Positions 7,717-16,606 are shown, counted from the first letter of the stretch. The stretch is DNA of 64,000 nucleotides from Aequorivita vladivostokensis (GCF_000952855.1 NZ_JSVU01000002.1:310001-374000); one strand, 5' to 3'. The notes: generated by a model from the sequence alone, not told the origin. Translations and numbers: made by a program.

Positions 7717-9030
7717 TTAAGATTCGGAACGGGTAATCTTAGCTCCGATAGCCCGAAGCCGCTCGTCTATGTTTTCATAGCCCCTATCTATCTGCTCAAT
7801 ATTGTGGATGGTGCTTGTACCTTGTGCCGAGAGCGCTGCAATCAAAAGTGAAATTCCCGCCCGAATATCTGGTGAAACCATAGTAGTAGCTTTCAGGTTC
7901 GACTGAAAATTATGTCCTATTACCGTGGCGCGGTGCGGATCACACAAAATGATCTTCGCTCCCATGTCAATCAGTTTATCTACAAAGAAAAGGCGGCTCT
8001 CAAACATTTTTTGGTGAATCAATACGCTTCCTTTGGCTTGGGTGCAGACTACGAGCACAATGCTCAACAAATCTGGGGTAAAGCCCGGCCAGGGTGCATC
8101 TGCAACCGTAAGTATAGAGCCATCTATATAACCTTGAATCTCGTATTCCTTTTGCGATGGAATGTGAATATCATCTCCTTTTTTGTTCAGCTTGATTCCA
8201 AGTTTTCTGAACGTTTCGGGAATTAGCCCTAAATTTTCCCAACTTACATTTTTAATAGTGATTTCACTTCGCGTCATCGCAGCAAGGCCTATCCAGCTAC
8301 CGATTTCAATCATATCGGGCAATATACGATGTGTGCAGCCGCCTAGATTTTTTACACCTTCGATTACCAATAAATTGGATCCAACGCCAGAAATATTAGC
8401 GCCCATGGCATTCAGCATTTTGCAAAGTTGCTGGATGTAAGGTTCACAAGCGGCGTTATAAATAGTTGTAGTTCCTTTGGCAAGCACGGCAGCCATAATT
8501 ATGTTTGCCGTTCCGGTAACCGAGGCTTGGTCCAAAAGCATATAGGTTCCCTTCAGCCCCTTTGGAGCTTCCACGCCATAAAAACGCTCTTCTTTGTTAT
8601 AGCGAAATTTCGCCCCAAGATTGATAAAACCCTCAAAGTGGGTATCGAGTCTTCTTCGTCCTATTTTATCGCCCCCGGGACGTGGAATGTATCCTTTTCC
8701 AAACCTTGCCAGTAACGGGCCCACAATCATTATGGAGCCTCGTAGGGAACTTCCCTCCTGCTTAAAAAGTTCAGATTCCAAGTAATCCAAGTTTATCTCA
8801 TCCGCAATAAAGGCAAATTTGCCCTTCCCGAGTTTTTGGATTTTTACACCAAGATTTTCTAATATCTTTATGAGTTTATTGACGTCAAGAATATCCGGAA
8901 TGTTCTCAATGATCACCTTTTCCGGAGTTAACAATACGGCACATAGAATTTGTAAGGCTTCATTTTTGGCTCCCTGAGGTGTGATTTCGCCCTTCAGTTT
9001 ATGCCCGCCCTCTATTTGAAAAGTTCCCAT
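7717..9030 (-). CDS. murA: UDP-N-acetylglucosamine 1-carboxyvinyltransferase
   Basis: 437-residue cytosolic enzyme that adds enolpyruvate from PEP to UDP-GlcNAc, the first committed step of peptidoglycan synthesis. It has the two-domain EPSP-synthase-like fold: KLKGEITPQGAKNEALQ near the N-terminus (Lys and Asn contact substrate), the PGGDKIGRRRLDTH motif near 120, DQASVTGTANIIMAAV near 165, and a DGS/DAPWPGFTPDL stretch near 310. Where most MurA proteins have the reactive Cys of the mobile loop, this one should be checked by alignment; I see the loop region (RPGGDKIG) with Gly-Gly-Asp. Downstream of the DUF4290 gene on the same strand, 17 nt away. Confidence 0.96.
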   Translation of the reverse strand: MGTFQIEGGHKLKGEITPQGAKNEALQILCAVLLTPEKVIIENIPDILDVNKLIKILENLGVKIQKLGKGKFAFIADEINLDYLESELFKQEGSSLRGSIMIVGPLLARFGKGYIPRPGGDKIGRRRLDTHFEGFINLGAKFRYNKEERFYGVEAPKGLKGTYMLLDQASVTGTANIIMAAVLAKGTTTIYNAACEPYIQQLCKMLNAMGANISGVGSNLLVIEGVKNLGGCTHRILPDMIEIGSWIGLAAMTRSEITIKNVSWENLGLIPETFRKLGIKLNKKGDDIHIPSQKEYEIQGYIDGSILTVADAPWPGFTPDLLSIVLVVCTQAKGSVLIHQKMFESRLFFVDKLIDMGAKIILCDPHRATVIGHNFQSNLKATTMVSPDIRAGISLLIAALSAQGTSTIHNIEQIDRGYENIDERLRAIGAKITRSES

Positions 9031-9047
9031 AGATAGTGGTTGAAATT

Positions 9048-9704
9048 TTAATAACGCTTGCGGTTGCGGTTACTGCTCTGCTTGTAGTTTTTCTTTCCTG
9101 AAGAGTTGGTATTGAAACGCTTTTTATTCTTGAGTAAATTGGACGCGTCGCTCAAATCCTCATCGCTATTCTTAAGATTTATTTTTCCGTCAGAAAGTTC
9201 AAAAAGATGTTCAAAAATAACCTCATCTTCCACAGTATCCTTGTTCCAGTTCAAGAAGCATTTTTTCATGTGGTTTGCAATAGTAAGGATAAGACCTTCT
9301 TTTTTATCTCCCTCTTCCCAACTGTTTGCTACATCAATCATACGCTTGATATTGTTCCCATAGAAACGATATTTGGGATGGTTTTGCGGATAGCTTAACG
9401 GTTCGGGCCTTTCCATAAGTTCTTCGCGAGAGGGTATGGGGAAAGGAGAATCCACATCAAGTTTAAAGTCTGAAATTATAAAAAGTTGATCCCAGAGCAT
9501 GGGCTGAAAATCGGGTACATCGCGAAGGTGTGGGTTTAAGTTGCCCATTACGGCAATTATGCTTTTGGCAATTTTATTGCGTTCGTCTTTGTCTTCGGTG
9601 GCAATGGCCTGATCTACCATTTTTTGAATGTGTCGCCCGTATTCTGGAATAATCAATTTTGGGCGCTCTGTATTGTACTCTATTTGTGCTACTTCTTGTA
9701 TCAA
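9048..9704 (-). CDS. DUF4290 family protein
   Basis: 218-residue soluble protein. The stretch EYNTERPKLIIPEYGRHIQKMVDQA near the N-terminus is the hallmark of DUF4290, a family confined to Bacteroidota and usually next to murA, as here. The C-terminal 45 residues are lysine, asparagine and serine rich (KKNYKQSSNRNRKRY end) and probably disordered or nucleic-acid binding. The only usable start is TTG at 9704. Function unknown; the fixed neighbour suggests a link to cell-wall synthesis, which is inference. Confidence 0.9.
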   Translation of the reverse strand: MIQEVAQIEYNTERPKLIIPEYGRHIQKMVDQAIATEDKDERNKIAKSIIAVMGNLNPHLRDVPDFQPMLWDQLFIISDFKLDVDSPFPIPSREELMERPEPLSYPQNHPKYRFYGNNIKRMIDVANSWEEGDKKEGLILTIANHMKKCFLNWNKDTVEDEVIFEHLFELSDGKINLKNSDEDLSDASNLLKNKKRFNTNSSGKKNYKQSSNRNRKRY

Positions 9705-9780
9705 AATGTTTTAATTAAGGGAAGAATAATTGTGTATTCGGAAAGATCGAAAAATCATTTCTCTCGCAAAATACTAAAAA

Positions 9781-10074
9781 TTAAAGTGAAATAACACCTT
9801 CAACGGTGGAAACTTCAAGATATTTTTTCACCACGGCATCGGGAGAGTCCATAGTTACTTTTATCGAAACACTGGAATAGGTTCCTTTCGAAGAATCACG
9901 GGTAGTAATTTCGGCATCGGTCCCATCAAAAATTGCTCTTATCTCCGCAATTTTCTCAAGATTGGCGGGCACGATAAATTTAAACAGATACTGAGAAGGC
10001 CAAGTGGTATCCTCCTCCAGTTGCTTTTTTAAGCGTTCGTAAAATTCTGTGGTGTTCTTGTCTTGATCCATCAA
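9781..10074 (-). CDS. DUF493 / YbeD-like protein
   Basis: 97-residue small alpha-beta protein of the DUF493 family: FYERLKKQLEEDTTWPSQYLFKFIVPA, then VSIKVTMDSPDAVVKKYLEVS near the C-terminus, an ACT-like ferredoxin fold. Members are thought to be small regulatory proteins. It is transcribed divergently from the P-loop ATPase gene; a perfect TATCTTTG box (minus strand, 10096-10103) lies 22 nt upstream. Confidence 0.88.
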   Translation of the reverse strand: MMDQDKNTTEFYERLKKQLEEDTTWPSQYLFKFIVPANLEKIAEIRAIFDGTDAEITTRDSSKGTYSSVSIKVTMDSPDAVVKKYLEVSTVEGVISL

Positions 10075-10095
10075 ATAGTTTTCCTCTGTGAGCTA

Positions 10096-10103
10096 CAAAG
10101 ATA
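10096..10103 (-). promoter_or_regulatory. -7 box of the DUF493 promoter
   Basis: TATCTTTG on the minus strand, an exact TAnnTTTG match, 22 nt before the DUF493 start. I see no good -33 box at the usual distance. Confidence 0.55.
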
Positions 10104-10153
10104 CACTTTCACCACAAATATTTATTTACTTACTTTGTAGAAAATTGAAACTT

Positions 10154-10693
10154 TTGGATACACGAAGAATTGTAATTACCGGCGGTCCCGGCTCCGGAAA
10201 AACGGCCCTTGTTAGTTATTTGGAAAAAGAGGGATACCCCGTAATGCATGAAATTTCAAGGGATGTAATACTCGAGGCGCAAAAGCAAGGCATTGAACAA
10301 TTGTTTTTGGAAAACCCTATTTTATTCAGTGAAAAACTATTGGAAGGTAGATTGAAACAATTTCACGAAGGTGAAAAGTGTGCGGCCCCCATTCTTTTTT
10401 ACGACCGCGGCATGCCAGATGTTACCGCCTATATGGATTTTGTGTCGGCCCATTATCCCGAAAATTTTTGTGAAACCTGTGAAAAATTTCGGTATCACGA
10501 AATTTTTGTACTTCCACCGTGGGAAGAAATCTACGAGCAGGACAACGAGCGCTACGAATCCTTTGAACAGGCCGAGAAAATATTTCATTTTCTTAAAAGC
10601 AGCTATGAAAATTACGGTTATAAAATTCACGAAGTACCCGTAGGCACTATAAAGGAACGGGTGCAATTCATTTTGAAGAAATTAGGATACTGA
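10154..10693 (+). CDS. P-loop ATPase, AAA_28 type
   Basis: 179-residue soluble nucleoside-kinase-like ATPase. P-loop GGPGSGKT lies near residues 9-16; a DRGMPDVTAY segment near 80 resembles the Walker B/lid region of AAA_28 proteins. The substrate is not known. The frame is open further up to a GTG at 10088, but that start lies inside the divergent DUF493 promoter and would add an odd hydrophobic tail; homologues begin a few residues before the P-loop, so TTG at 10154 (or 10145) is preferred. It precedes the recQ-like gene on the same strand, separated by inverted 8-bp arrays. Confidence 0.82.
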   Translation: MDTRRIVITGGPGSGKTALVSYLEKEGYPVMHEISRDVILEAQKQGIEQLFLENPILFSEKLLEGRLKQFHEGEKCAAPILFYDRGMPDVTAYMDFVSAHYPENFCETCEKFRYHEIFVLPPWEEIYEQDNERYESFEQAEKIFHFLKSSYENYGYKIHEVPVGTIKERVQFILKKLGY

Positions 10694-10795
10694 TACTATG
10701 AGTTATTAGGTTATGGGATTATTGGGTTACTTTTAAAACGATTCAAAAACTATATCCTAGAATAACGCAATAACTTAGCAACTTAATAACCTATA
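10694..10795. repeat. Inverted pair of degenerate 8-bp tandem arrays
   Basis: Left array (about 10700-10730) steps by 8 bp with words such as GTTATTAG and GTTATGGG. After roughly 30 nt, the right array (about 10758-10795) steps by 8 bp with the complementary type of word (AATAACGC, AATAACTT). The right array shares 21 of 22 bases with a spacer at 46141. Confidence 0.75.
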
Positions 10796-10799
10796 TACC

Positions 10800-12698
10800 C
10801 TGACAAATCTTCGCGACATACTAACCAAATATTGGGGCTATACTTCCTTCAAACCGATGCAGGAAGAAATAATTGCGTCCGTTATGGATGGAAGGGATAC
10901 TGTGGCACTCTTGCCCACGGGTGGCGGAAAATCGTTGTGCTTCCAGGTTCCGGCAATGGCTGTGGAGGGTATTTGCATCGTTATTTCGCCGTTGGTTGCG
11001 CTGATGGGCGACCAGGTGAATGCCCTAAAGGAGCGGGGAATAAAATCGCTTAAATTGACCGGCGGAATTTCTTTTGATGAACTGAACACCCTTTTGGACA
11101 ACGCCCTGTACGGCAATTACAAATTTCTTTATCTATCGCCCGAACGGCTCCAGCAGGAAATATTGCAAAACTACATCAAGCAGATGAACGTGAGTTTAAT
11201 AGCAGTTGATGAAGCGCACTGTATTTCGCAATGGGGAAATGATTTCCGGCCTGCGTATAGGAATATTACCCTGCTACGGGAGATACATCCCTTGGTTCCA
11301 ATCATAGCGCTTACCGCCACTGCCACGCCCGAGGTTTTGGAGGATACTATTTCAGAGTTGAAAATGGAACATCCGGCGGTTTTCAGAAATTCCTTCGTTC
11401 GTGAAAATCTGTCGTACCAGGTTTTTAATGAGGAAGACAAGCTCTACAGAGCCGAACAACTGCTAAAGAACAATCAAGGTTCTGCAATTGTTTATGTACG
11501 AAATAGGAAAGGCACCATTGAAATCAGCGAACAGCTCAATACCTTGGGAATTTCCGCCACCTTTTATCACGGGGGAATTTCCGCAAAGGAAAAAGCCCAA
11601 AAACTACAAGCGTGGCGCAGTGGCGCAGTTTCCACAATGGTTGCCACGAACGCGTTTGGAATGGGCATTGACCACGCAAATGTGCGCTTTGTAATCCATC
11701 TCCAAATTCCCGAAAGTTTGGAAAGTTATTTTCAGGAAGCCGGCCGAGCAGGCCGCGATGGCGAATATGCCGCAGCGGTGTTACTATATAATGAGTACGA
11801 CAAAATGTATGTGAAGCAGCAGTTTGTGGAGTCGCTGCCCACTACTTCAGATTTGAAGAATATATATCGCACCCTGAGCAATTATTTTCAAATTTCATAC
11901 GGCGAAGGGGAATTCACAAAACACAATTTTAGCTTTGCGGAATTTTGCAGGACGTATACCCTAAATACCCTTTTAACATACAATGCGCTCAACAGTTTGG
12001 ACCGTTTGGGGATTATCCAGCTTTCGCAGGAATTTGGGCGAAAATCCAATGTCCAATTTCTAATTTCTTCTGAAAAGGTACTCCAGTACTTTGAAAAGGA
12101 TACAACGGTATCGATTATTGGCAAGACCATACTCCGCATTTACGGTGGCATTTTTGAAATGCCCACCGCCATAAATCTGGATTTAATAGTTGCCAAAACC
12201 GGGCAGACTATTAAAACGGTAATTTCAGTATTAAAGAAAATGGAGCGCGACCAGGTTGTGGAAATGATGCTGCAAATAACCGATGCCACGCTCACCTTTT
12301 TAGTGCCGCGGGAAGACGACAAAACCATAAACGTTATTTCCCGCGAAGTAGAGGCACTGAATCGAAAAAAAACGGCACAGGTAAACTCGGTCCTCAATTA
12401 TATTGCAAATACCAAAACCTGTCGAAGCGTGCAGCTTGTTTCCTATTTTGGGGAAACCACTGCTTCAAAATGTGGCATTTGCTCGGTCTGCAAGGCGAAG
12501 ACGCCCAAACTTTCAAAAAAGGAGATTCAGAATTTGGCGGGGCAGATTTTGACATTGCTTGAAGAATCGGAATTAACCTCGCGCGAGATTTCAGAAAAAC
12601 TTACTTTTGCCGAAACGGATATTCTAAAAGTGCTCCGTTTATTGATGGATGCCGAAAAAGTAGGCGCCAATCCTAAAAAACAATATTATTTAAACTGA
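10800..12698 (+). CDS. RecQ-family ATP-dependent DNA helicase
   Basis: 632-residue 3'-5' DNA helicase for recombination and repair. Walker A LLPTGGGKS, VDEAHCISQWG (motif II), TATATPEV (III), FGMGIDHANVRFVIH (V) and QEAGRAGRDG (VI) are all present, followed by a winged-helix/zinc region with CGICSVC. No HRDC domain is seen. The first ATG (10857) would cut off the Q-motif: in-frame codons before it read KYWGYTSFKPMQ, as in RecQ proteins. The frame is open back to 10779 and has no ATG, GTG or TTG there, so a CTG at 10800 (giving MTNLRDIL) is the best start. Followed by fmt after 4 nt. Confidence 0.9.
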   Translation: MTNLRDILTKYWGYTSFKPMQEEIIASVMDGRDTVALLPTGGGKSLCFQVPAMAVEGICIVISPLVALMGDQVNALKERGIKSLKLTGGISFDELNTLLDNALYGNYKFLYLSPERLQQEILQNYIKQMNVSLIAVDEAHCISQWGNDFRPAYRNITLLREIHPLVPIIALTATATPEVLEDTISELKMEHPAVFRNSFVRENLSYQVFNEEDKLYRAEQLLKNNQGSAIVYVRNRKGTIEISEQLNTLGISATFYHGGISAKEKAQKLQAWRSGAVSTMVATNAFGMGIDHANVRFVIHLQIPESLESYFQEAGRAGRDGEYAAAVLLYNEYDKMYVKQQFVESLPTTSDLKNIYRTLSNYFQISYGEGEFTKHNFSFAEFCRTYTLNTLLTYNALNSLDRLGIIQLSQEFGRKSNVQFLISSEKVLQYFEKDTTVSIIGKTILRIYGGIFEMPTAINLDLIVAKTGQTIKTVISVLKKMERDQVVEMMLQITDATLTFLVPREDDKTINVISREVEALNRKKTAQVNSVLNYIANTKTCRSVQLVSYFGETTASKCGICSVCKAKTPKLSKKEIQNLAGQILTLLEESELTSREISEKLTFAETDILKVLRLLMDAEKVGANPKKQYYLN

Positions 12699-12702
12699 AA
12701 AA

Positions 12703-13653
12703 ATGCAGAACGATTTAAGGATAGTATTCATGGGAACTCCCGATTTTGCCGTTGGCGTCTTAAGAGAAATGGTAGAGGCGGGCAAAAACATAGTTGGCGT
12801 AATAACGGCCCCCGATAAACCCGCCGGTCGCGGTAGAAAACTGATGGCCTCGGCAGTGAAGGAATATGCCGCTTCCAAAGGTTTAAAAGTTTTGCAGCCC
12901 ACCAATTTAAAGGATGAATCATTTCTTGAGGAATTAAAAAATTTGAACGCCAATCTTCAAGTGGTCGTTGCCTTCCGAATGTTGCCCAAAGCTGTTTGGC
13001 AAATGCCCGAATTGGGTACTTTTAATTTACACGCTTCGCTCCTGCCACAATACAGGGGTGCTGCGCCTATAAATTGGGCCATCATTAATAATGAAGAAAA
13101 AACGGGCGTTACCACTTTCTTTATTGACGAAAAAATTGATACCGGAGCCATTATTGCCAACAAGGAGGTAGCTATAGATAAAGACGAAACCGCCGAAACC
13201 CTTCACGACAAATTGATGGCCAAAGGCGGTGAACTGGTTTTGGAAACGCTCGAATTGATTGAAAAAGGGAAAGCAGTACCGAAACCACAGCCCAAAACTG
13301 GCAATCTAAAGGAAGCTCCCAAGCTCACTCCAGAAAACACGAGGATAGACTGGAACAAACCGGGCAGGGAAATAACGGCTTTCGTTCGAGGCCTTTCCCC
13401 CTATCCCGTTGCTTGGACCATCCTACATAATAATAAAGAAGAACTGAAAGCAAAAATCTACACCGTAAGTTTTGAAAAGGCCGAGCAAAATTTAGAGCCA
13501 GGAAGTATTGAGACATCGAAAAAGGAACTAAAAGTAGCCTGTGCCGACGGTTATGTTTCAATTGAGGAAATCCAACTTCCGGGAAAGCGCAAAATGGATA
13601 TTTCATCGCTGTTGAATGGTTACTCCTTTGATGAAGATTCCAAACTATCGTAA
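12703..13653 (+). CDS. fmt: Methionyl-tRNA formyltransferase
   Basis: 316-residue cytosolic enzyme that formylates initiator Met-tRNA using 10-formyl-tetrahydrofolate. The N-terminal Rossmann domain starts RIVFMGTPDFAV and contains the catalytic SLLPQYRGAAPINWAI motif near residue 108 with the upstream Asn/His (FNLHASLLP); a C-terminal OB-like tRNA-binding domain follows after about residue 205 (TRIDWNKPGREI). It lies 4 nt after the recQ-like gene, so the two are co-transcribed. Confidence 0.97.
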   Translation: MQNDLRIVFMGTPDFAVGVLREMVEAGKNIVGVITAPDKPAGRGRKLMASAVKEYAASKGLKVLQPTNLKDESFLEELKNLNANLQVVVAFRMLPKAVWQMPELGTFNLHASLLPQYRGAAPINWAIINNEEKTGVTTFFIDEKIDTGAIIANKEVAIDKDETAETLHDKLMAKGGELVLETLELIEKGKAVPKPQPKTGNLKEAPKLTPENTRIDWNKPGREITAFVRGLSPYPVAWTILHNNKEELKAKIYTVSFEKAEQNLEPGSIETSKKELKVACADGYVSIEEIQLPGKRKMDISSLLNGYSFDEDSKLS

Positions 13654-13757
13654 ACCCTTGTCAGCACTGATTTCATTAAAAACCCTTAAAAATCGGCCAT
13701 GTTTATTAACAAACATCCCAAGTTATTAACAAAAATAGTGATTTACAGCGTGGTTAC

Positions 13758-13787
13758 TTGCCTGAACGGATATTCCTGTTAAATTTG
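13758..13787 (+). promoter_or_regulatory. Promoter of the HU gene
   Basis: TTG at 13758-13760, 19 nt, then TAAATTTG at 13780-13787, matching the Bacteroidota housekeeping promoter. It lies 47 nt upstream of the HU start. Confidence 0.8.
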
Positions 13788-13834
13788 TAGGGCAATTAAT
13801 CGAAGTTTAACCAACAATTTAATTTAAAAAAATT

Positions 13835-14107
13835 ATGAACAAATCAGATTTAATCGATGCAATGGCAGCTGATGCCGGAATTACAAAAGCTGCTGCTAAG
13901 AAAGCATTAGAGTCTTTCTTGGGCAACGTTGAAAAATCCCTTAAGAAAGGTGATAGAGTATCACTTGTAGGATTCGGATCTTGGTCAGTATCAAAAAGAG
14001 CTGCTAGAGAAGGTAGAAACCCACAAACAGGAAAAACCATTAAAATTGCCGCTAAAAAGGTAGTTAAGTTCAAAGCTGGTTCAGATTTACAAAACAGCGT
14101 AAACTAA
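13835..14107 (+). CDS. HU-family histone-like DNA-binding protein
   Basis: 90-residue nucleoid protein that bends and compacts DNA as a dimer. It has the standard HU layout: two N-terminal helices ([22 protein letters not shown]), [25 protein letters not shown] with the DNA-inserting arm, and [17 protein letters not shown] at the end. It stands alone with its own promoter and terminator, consistent with high expression. Confidence 0.96.
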   Translation: MNKSDLIDAMAADAGITKAAAKKALESFLGNVEKSLKKGDRVSLVGFGSWSVSKRAAREGRNPQTGKTIKIAAKKVVKFKAGSDLQNSVN

Positions 14108-14132
14108 TTGTAAAATATTTTACAGCATTGTG

Positions 14133-14170
14133 GGTCCTTCTTTTCAATTAATTGAAAAGAAGGACTTTTT
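14133..14170 (+). terminator. Intrinsic terminator of the HU gene
   Basis: A 14-base stem (GTCCTTCTTTTCAA with its complement) and a T-run, 25 nt after the HU stop. Confidence 0.9.
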
Positions 14171-14310
14171 TATTGGTGTGATATAGAGCAAATTACAAAT
14201 TCGTAATATTTTTACATATTTGTTTAATTAAATATAATTATAACATCCTTTTGGTAAATTTTTGGTATTTCTAAAATTATTACTTAGATTTAATTCAACA
14301 AAAAAACTAT

Positions 14311-14871
14311 ATGACCACTTTAAAACCAGCCAAAGGACTCTTATTGGTCGCGGAACCCTCCATTATTGGGGATGTTTCCTTTAACCGTTCTGTCGTACTT
14401 CTGGCCGAATACAATCAAAGTGGATCTGTTGGGTTTATCCTCAATAAACCCCTTCCGTACAAGCTTCGCGACTTTGTGCCTGAAATAAATTCAAAGCTGC
14501 CGGTGTTTAACGGTGGACCCGTAGAGCAGGACAATCTCTACTTTATACATTGCATTCCCGAAATTATTCCCGACAGTATTGAAATTTCAAACGGAATATA
14601 CTGGGGCGGCGATTTTAATGCAATAATCGATCTGTTGCGGGAAGACCGACTGAAAAAAGACCAAATACGTTTCTTTTTGGGCTATTCAGGCTGGGAAAGT
14701 GAGCAACTGGATCAAGAACTTGAAGTAAATAGCTGGGTGGTGGTTCCTAATAATTATAACAATAGCATAATTGGCAAAACCAATGTAAATTTCTGGAAAG
14801 AAAAGATGATAGAGTTTGGAGGCGATTATCTTTTGTGGTCCAATGCTCCCGAAAACCCTAGCTTCAATTAA
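14311..14871 (+). CDS. YqgE/AlgH family protein
   Basis: 186-residue soluble protein of the YqgE/AlgH (UPF0301) family: KGLLLVAEPSIIGDVSFNRSVVLL at the N-terminus, GSVGFILNKPL near 48, FNGGPVEQDNLYFIH near 70, and FLGYSGWESEQLDQEL near 135. The family is widespread; its molecular role is unsettled. The stop overlaps that of the convergent aminotransferase gene by 4 bp. Confidence 0.93.
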   Translation: MTTLKPAKGLLLVAEPSIIGDVSFNRSVVLLAEYNQSGSVGFILNKPLPYKLRDFVPEINSKLPVFNGGPVEQDNLYFIHCIPEIIPDSIEISNGIYWGGDFNAIIDLLREDRLKKDQIRFFLGYSGWESEQLDQELEVNSWVVVPNNYNNSIIGKTNVNFWKEKMIEFGGDYLLWSNAPENPSFN

Positions 14872-15710
14872 GCCATTCTCGCCCTGAGATTTAATTTTGG
14901 CAATAGTGTCTTCGCTACAGTATTATTAAATTCTTTTTTTCGATATTTTGTAACCGGAACCAATCCCTGTATAGTATTGGTTATAAAAATTTCATCCCCC
15001 TTCTGAAGCTCAAATGGTGAAACAGAACTTTCTTCAATCTCAATTTTGGGAAGCTCCTTTATAATGGCGATAATCTGCTTGCGCATAATTCCATTTAAAC
15101 AACCGTCTGAAAGTGGCGGGGTCTTGATGATATTTCCTGTAACCAGAAAAACGTTCCCATTCAAGGCTTCAACAATTTGTTTGTTTTCGTTAAGTAGCAA
15201 ACAATTGTCGTACTGGTTTTCCTGGGCGTAAATGCTTCCCAGAATATTAATCAGCCGGTTGGTGGTCTTTAATGTGGAAAGCAGACCGGAGGTAATGTAA
15301 TGGTCCTTAAAAAGTTCAATTTCGCAGTTAGATTCATCTAAATTATAAAATGGTTCTTCCAGTTTTTCCAAAGAAATTGCATATTCAATGTCATTTGTTA
15401 AGGGGGCGTATTTTCCACCCGTTTTTCGCCAAACCAATAGTTTAATACGAAAAGGATTATTTTTTTCTTCGGAATTCACAATCCGTATTATTTCTTCCTC
15501 CAAAAATTCCATCGTGAAATTCATAGGTATTTCCATCCGAAGGATGCGCATAGACGCCATTAATCTAAAATAATGATCTTCCCAAAAGTATATTTTCCCG
15601 CCAGAAAAACGTAAGGTTTCAAATACGGCATCCCCGTAATTTAAACCTCGATTATTTAAGGCAACTGTTGCATTTTCGGTTTCCAGTACCGTTCCGTTCA
15701 AGTTTATCAT
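14868..15710 (-). CDS. Class IV PLP aminotransferase / aminodeoxychorismate lyase-like
   Basis: 280-residue PLP enzyme of fold type IV. Visible features are NNRGLNYGDAVFETLRF (start of the fold), the expected Lys region TTNRLINILGSIYA, and the C-terminal cofactor stretch EIFITNTIQGLVPV. Candidates are 4-amino-4-deoxychorismate lyase (folate) or a branched-chain aminotransferase; the short length and ITNTIQGL favour the lyase, not proven. The frame is open to 15743, but a TACTTTTG box lies on the start of that extension, so ATG at 15710 is used. Confidence 0.9.
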   Translation of the reverse strand: MINLNGTVLETENATVALNNRGLNYGDAVFETLRFSGGKIYFWEDHYFRLMASMRILRMEIPMNFTMEFLEEEIIRIVNSEEKNNPFRIKLLVWRKTGGKYAPLTNDIEYAISLEKLEEPFYNLDESNCEIELFKDHYITSGLLSTLKTTNRLINILGSIYAQENQYDNCLLLNENKQIVEALNGNVFLVTGNIIKTPPLSDGCLNGIMRKQIIAIIKELPKIEIEESSVSPFELQKGDEIFITNTIQGLVPVTKYRKKEFNNTVAKTLLPKLNLRARMA

Positions 15711-15740
15711 AAAAAAACCGCCCCTTTTTTGGGAACGGTG

Positions 15741-15748
15741 CAAAAGTA
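15741..15748 (-). promoter_or_regulatory. -7 box upstream of the class IV aminotransferase
   Basis: TACTTTTG on the minus strand, an exact TAnnTTTG match, 30 nt before the ATG at 15710. It argues against any start upstream. Confidence 0.55.
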
Positions 15749-15766
15749 TTATAATTTAAAAGGTTT

Positions 15767-16153
15767 TTAGGCGGAACCCAGTATAGACTTTAGATTGGAA
15801 ACCATGTTGTCCCAAAGCATTTTTCCCTCCTCTATCTCATCTTCTTCCGCAAAGTCGGTCACCATTAAGGACACGTCCTTGGTTATCTCATCAACTTGGA
15901 TGCGAAGTTCAAAATAAAAATCTTCTCCTTCATCCTCCACCCATCTAAATTTGATGCGTTCGGGGCTTTTTTTACTGAGCAGTTTTGCTTTTTCCTCACT
16001 TCCTGACCATATAAAGGTATAAAATTCGCCCCTGGAATTTACGTTGTCCGCATACCACTCAGAGAGACCCGAAGGTGTTGAGATATATTGATATAACAGT
16101 GAAGGGGAAACCTGAATGGGAAATTCCATTTCATATTTTATTTTATCTTCCAT
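15767..16153 (-). CDS. START-like domain protein
   Basis: 128-residue soluble protein with an SRPBCC/START-like fold: MEFPIQVSPSLLYQYISTPSGLSEWYADNV at the N-terminus, FIWSGSEEKAKLLSKK, IKFRWVEDEGEDFYFELRI, and a C-terminal helix LWDNMVSNLKSILG. The SEWYAD pattern is typical of Bacteroidota START-like domain proteins. Ligand unknown. The aminotransferase lies just downstream on the same strand with its own promoter box. Confidence 0.88.
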   Translation of the reverse strand: MEDKIKYEMEFPIQVSPSLLYQYISTPSGLSEWYADNVNSRGEFYTFIWSGSEEKAKLLSKKSPERIKFRWVEDEGEDFYFELRIQVDEITKDVSLMVTDFAEEDEIEEGKMLWDNMVSNLKSILGSA

Positions 16154-16280
16154 AGTTCTTTGTTAGTTGATGCCCAATATATATATATTAATCTTAACCT
16201 CAAATGAAAGATTGAAAATTTTTCTTTTAAAAATTGTGTGCAAAAAAACCGAAATAATTCAACAAAAACCGAAAGTTATA

Positions 16281-16311
16281 TTTGCCACACATAATTTTGT
16301 TTCTATCTTTG
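16281..16311 (+). promoter_or_regulatory. Promoter of the tRNA-Met gene
   Basis: TTTG at 16281-16284, exactly 19 nt, then TATCTTTG at 16304-16311: a full consensus Bacteroidota promoter. Confidence 0.88.
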
Positions 16312-16324
16312 CACCCGCTTAGGC

Positions 16325-16342
16325 ATACTGCTCGGGCAGTAT
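16325..16342 (+). other. Hairpin in the tRNA-Met leader
   Basis: ATACTGC, a 4-nt loop, and its exact complement GCAGTAT, six nt before the tRNA. It lies between promoter and tRNA, so it is in the primary transcript and may matter for 5' processing. Confidence 0.6.
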
Positions 16343-16348
16343 TATTTT

Positions 16349-16422
16349 GGCGAGGTAGCTCAGCTGGTTAGAGCGTCGGATTCATAACCCGGAGGCCTCG
16401 GGTTCAAGTCCCGATCTCGCTA
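16349..16422 (+). tRNA. tRNA-Met (anticodon CAT)
   Basis: Full cloverleaf: acceptor GGCGAGG with TCTCGCT (G1-T72 wobble), D arm GCTC/GAGC, anticodon loop TTCATAA, T arm TCGGG-TTCAAGT-CCCGA, discriminator A. CCA is not encoded. Anticodon CAT may belong to elongator Met or to lysidine-modified Ile; it lacks initiator features. A consensus promoter and a terminator frame it. Confidence 0.94.
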
Positions 16423-16426
16423 CATA

Positions 16427-16460
16427 AAATCCCCACGGAAAACTCCACGGGGATTTTTTT
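16427..16460 (+). terminator. Intrinsic terminator of tRNA-Met
   Basis: AAATCCCC and GGGGATTT flank an ACGG/CCAC loop, followed by seven T, directly after the tRNA. Confidence 0.85.
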
Positions 16461-16606
16461 ATTGGCTATAATGAAGCTGTATCTATACAGGTTATCTTTT
16501 TACATTCTCTTCTTTATATTCCGTTGGTCGAAAATTTCTTGCAGATGTGGCTTTAATTCATACATTTGTTAAAATCTAGTTAATAAATAATTGGGAAACA
16601 GATTGA

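Noticed and set aside
10088-10153. GTG start for the P-loop ATPase gene at 10088
   Set aside because: It lies in the promoter region of the divergent DUF493 gene (TATCTTTG at 10096-10103) and would add a non-homologous hydrophobic stretch before the P-loop.
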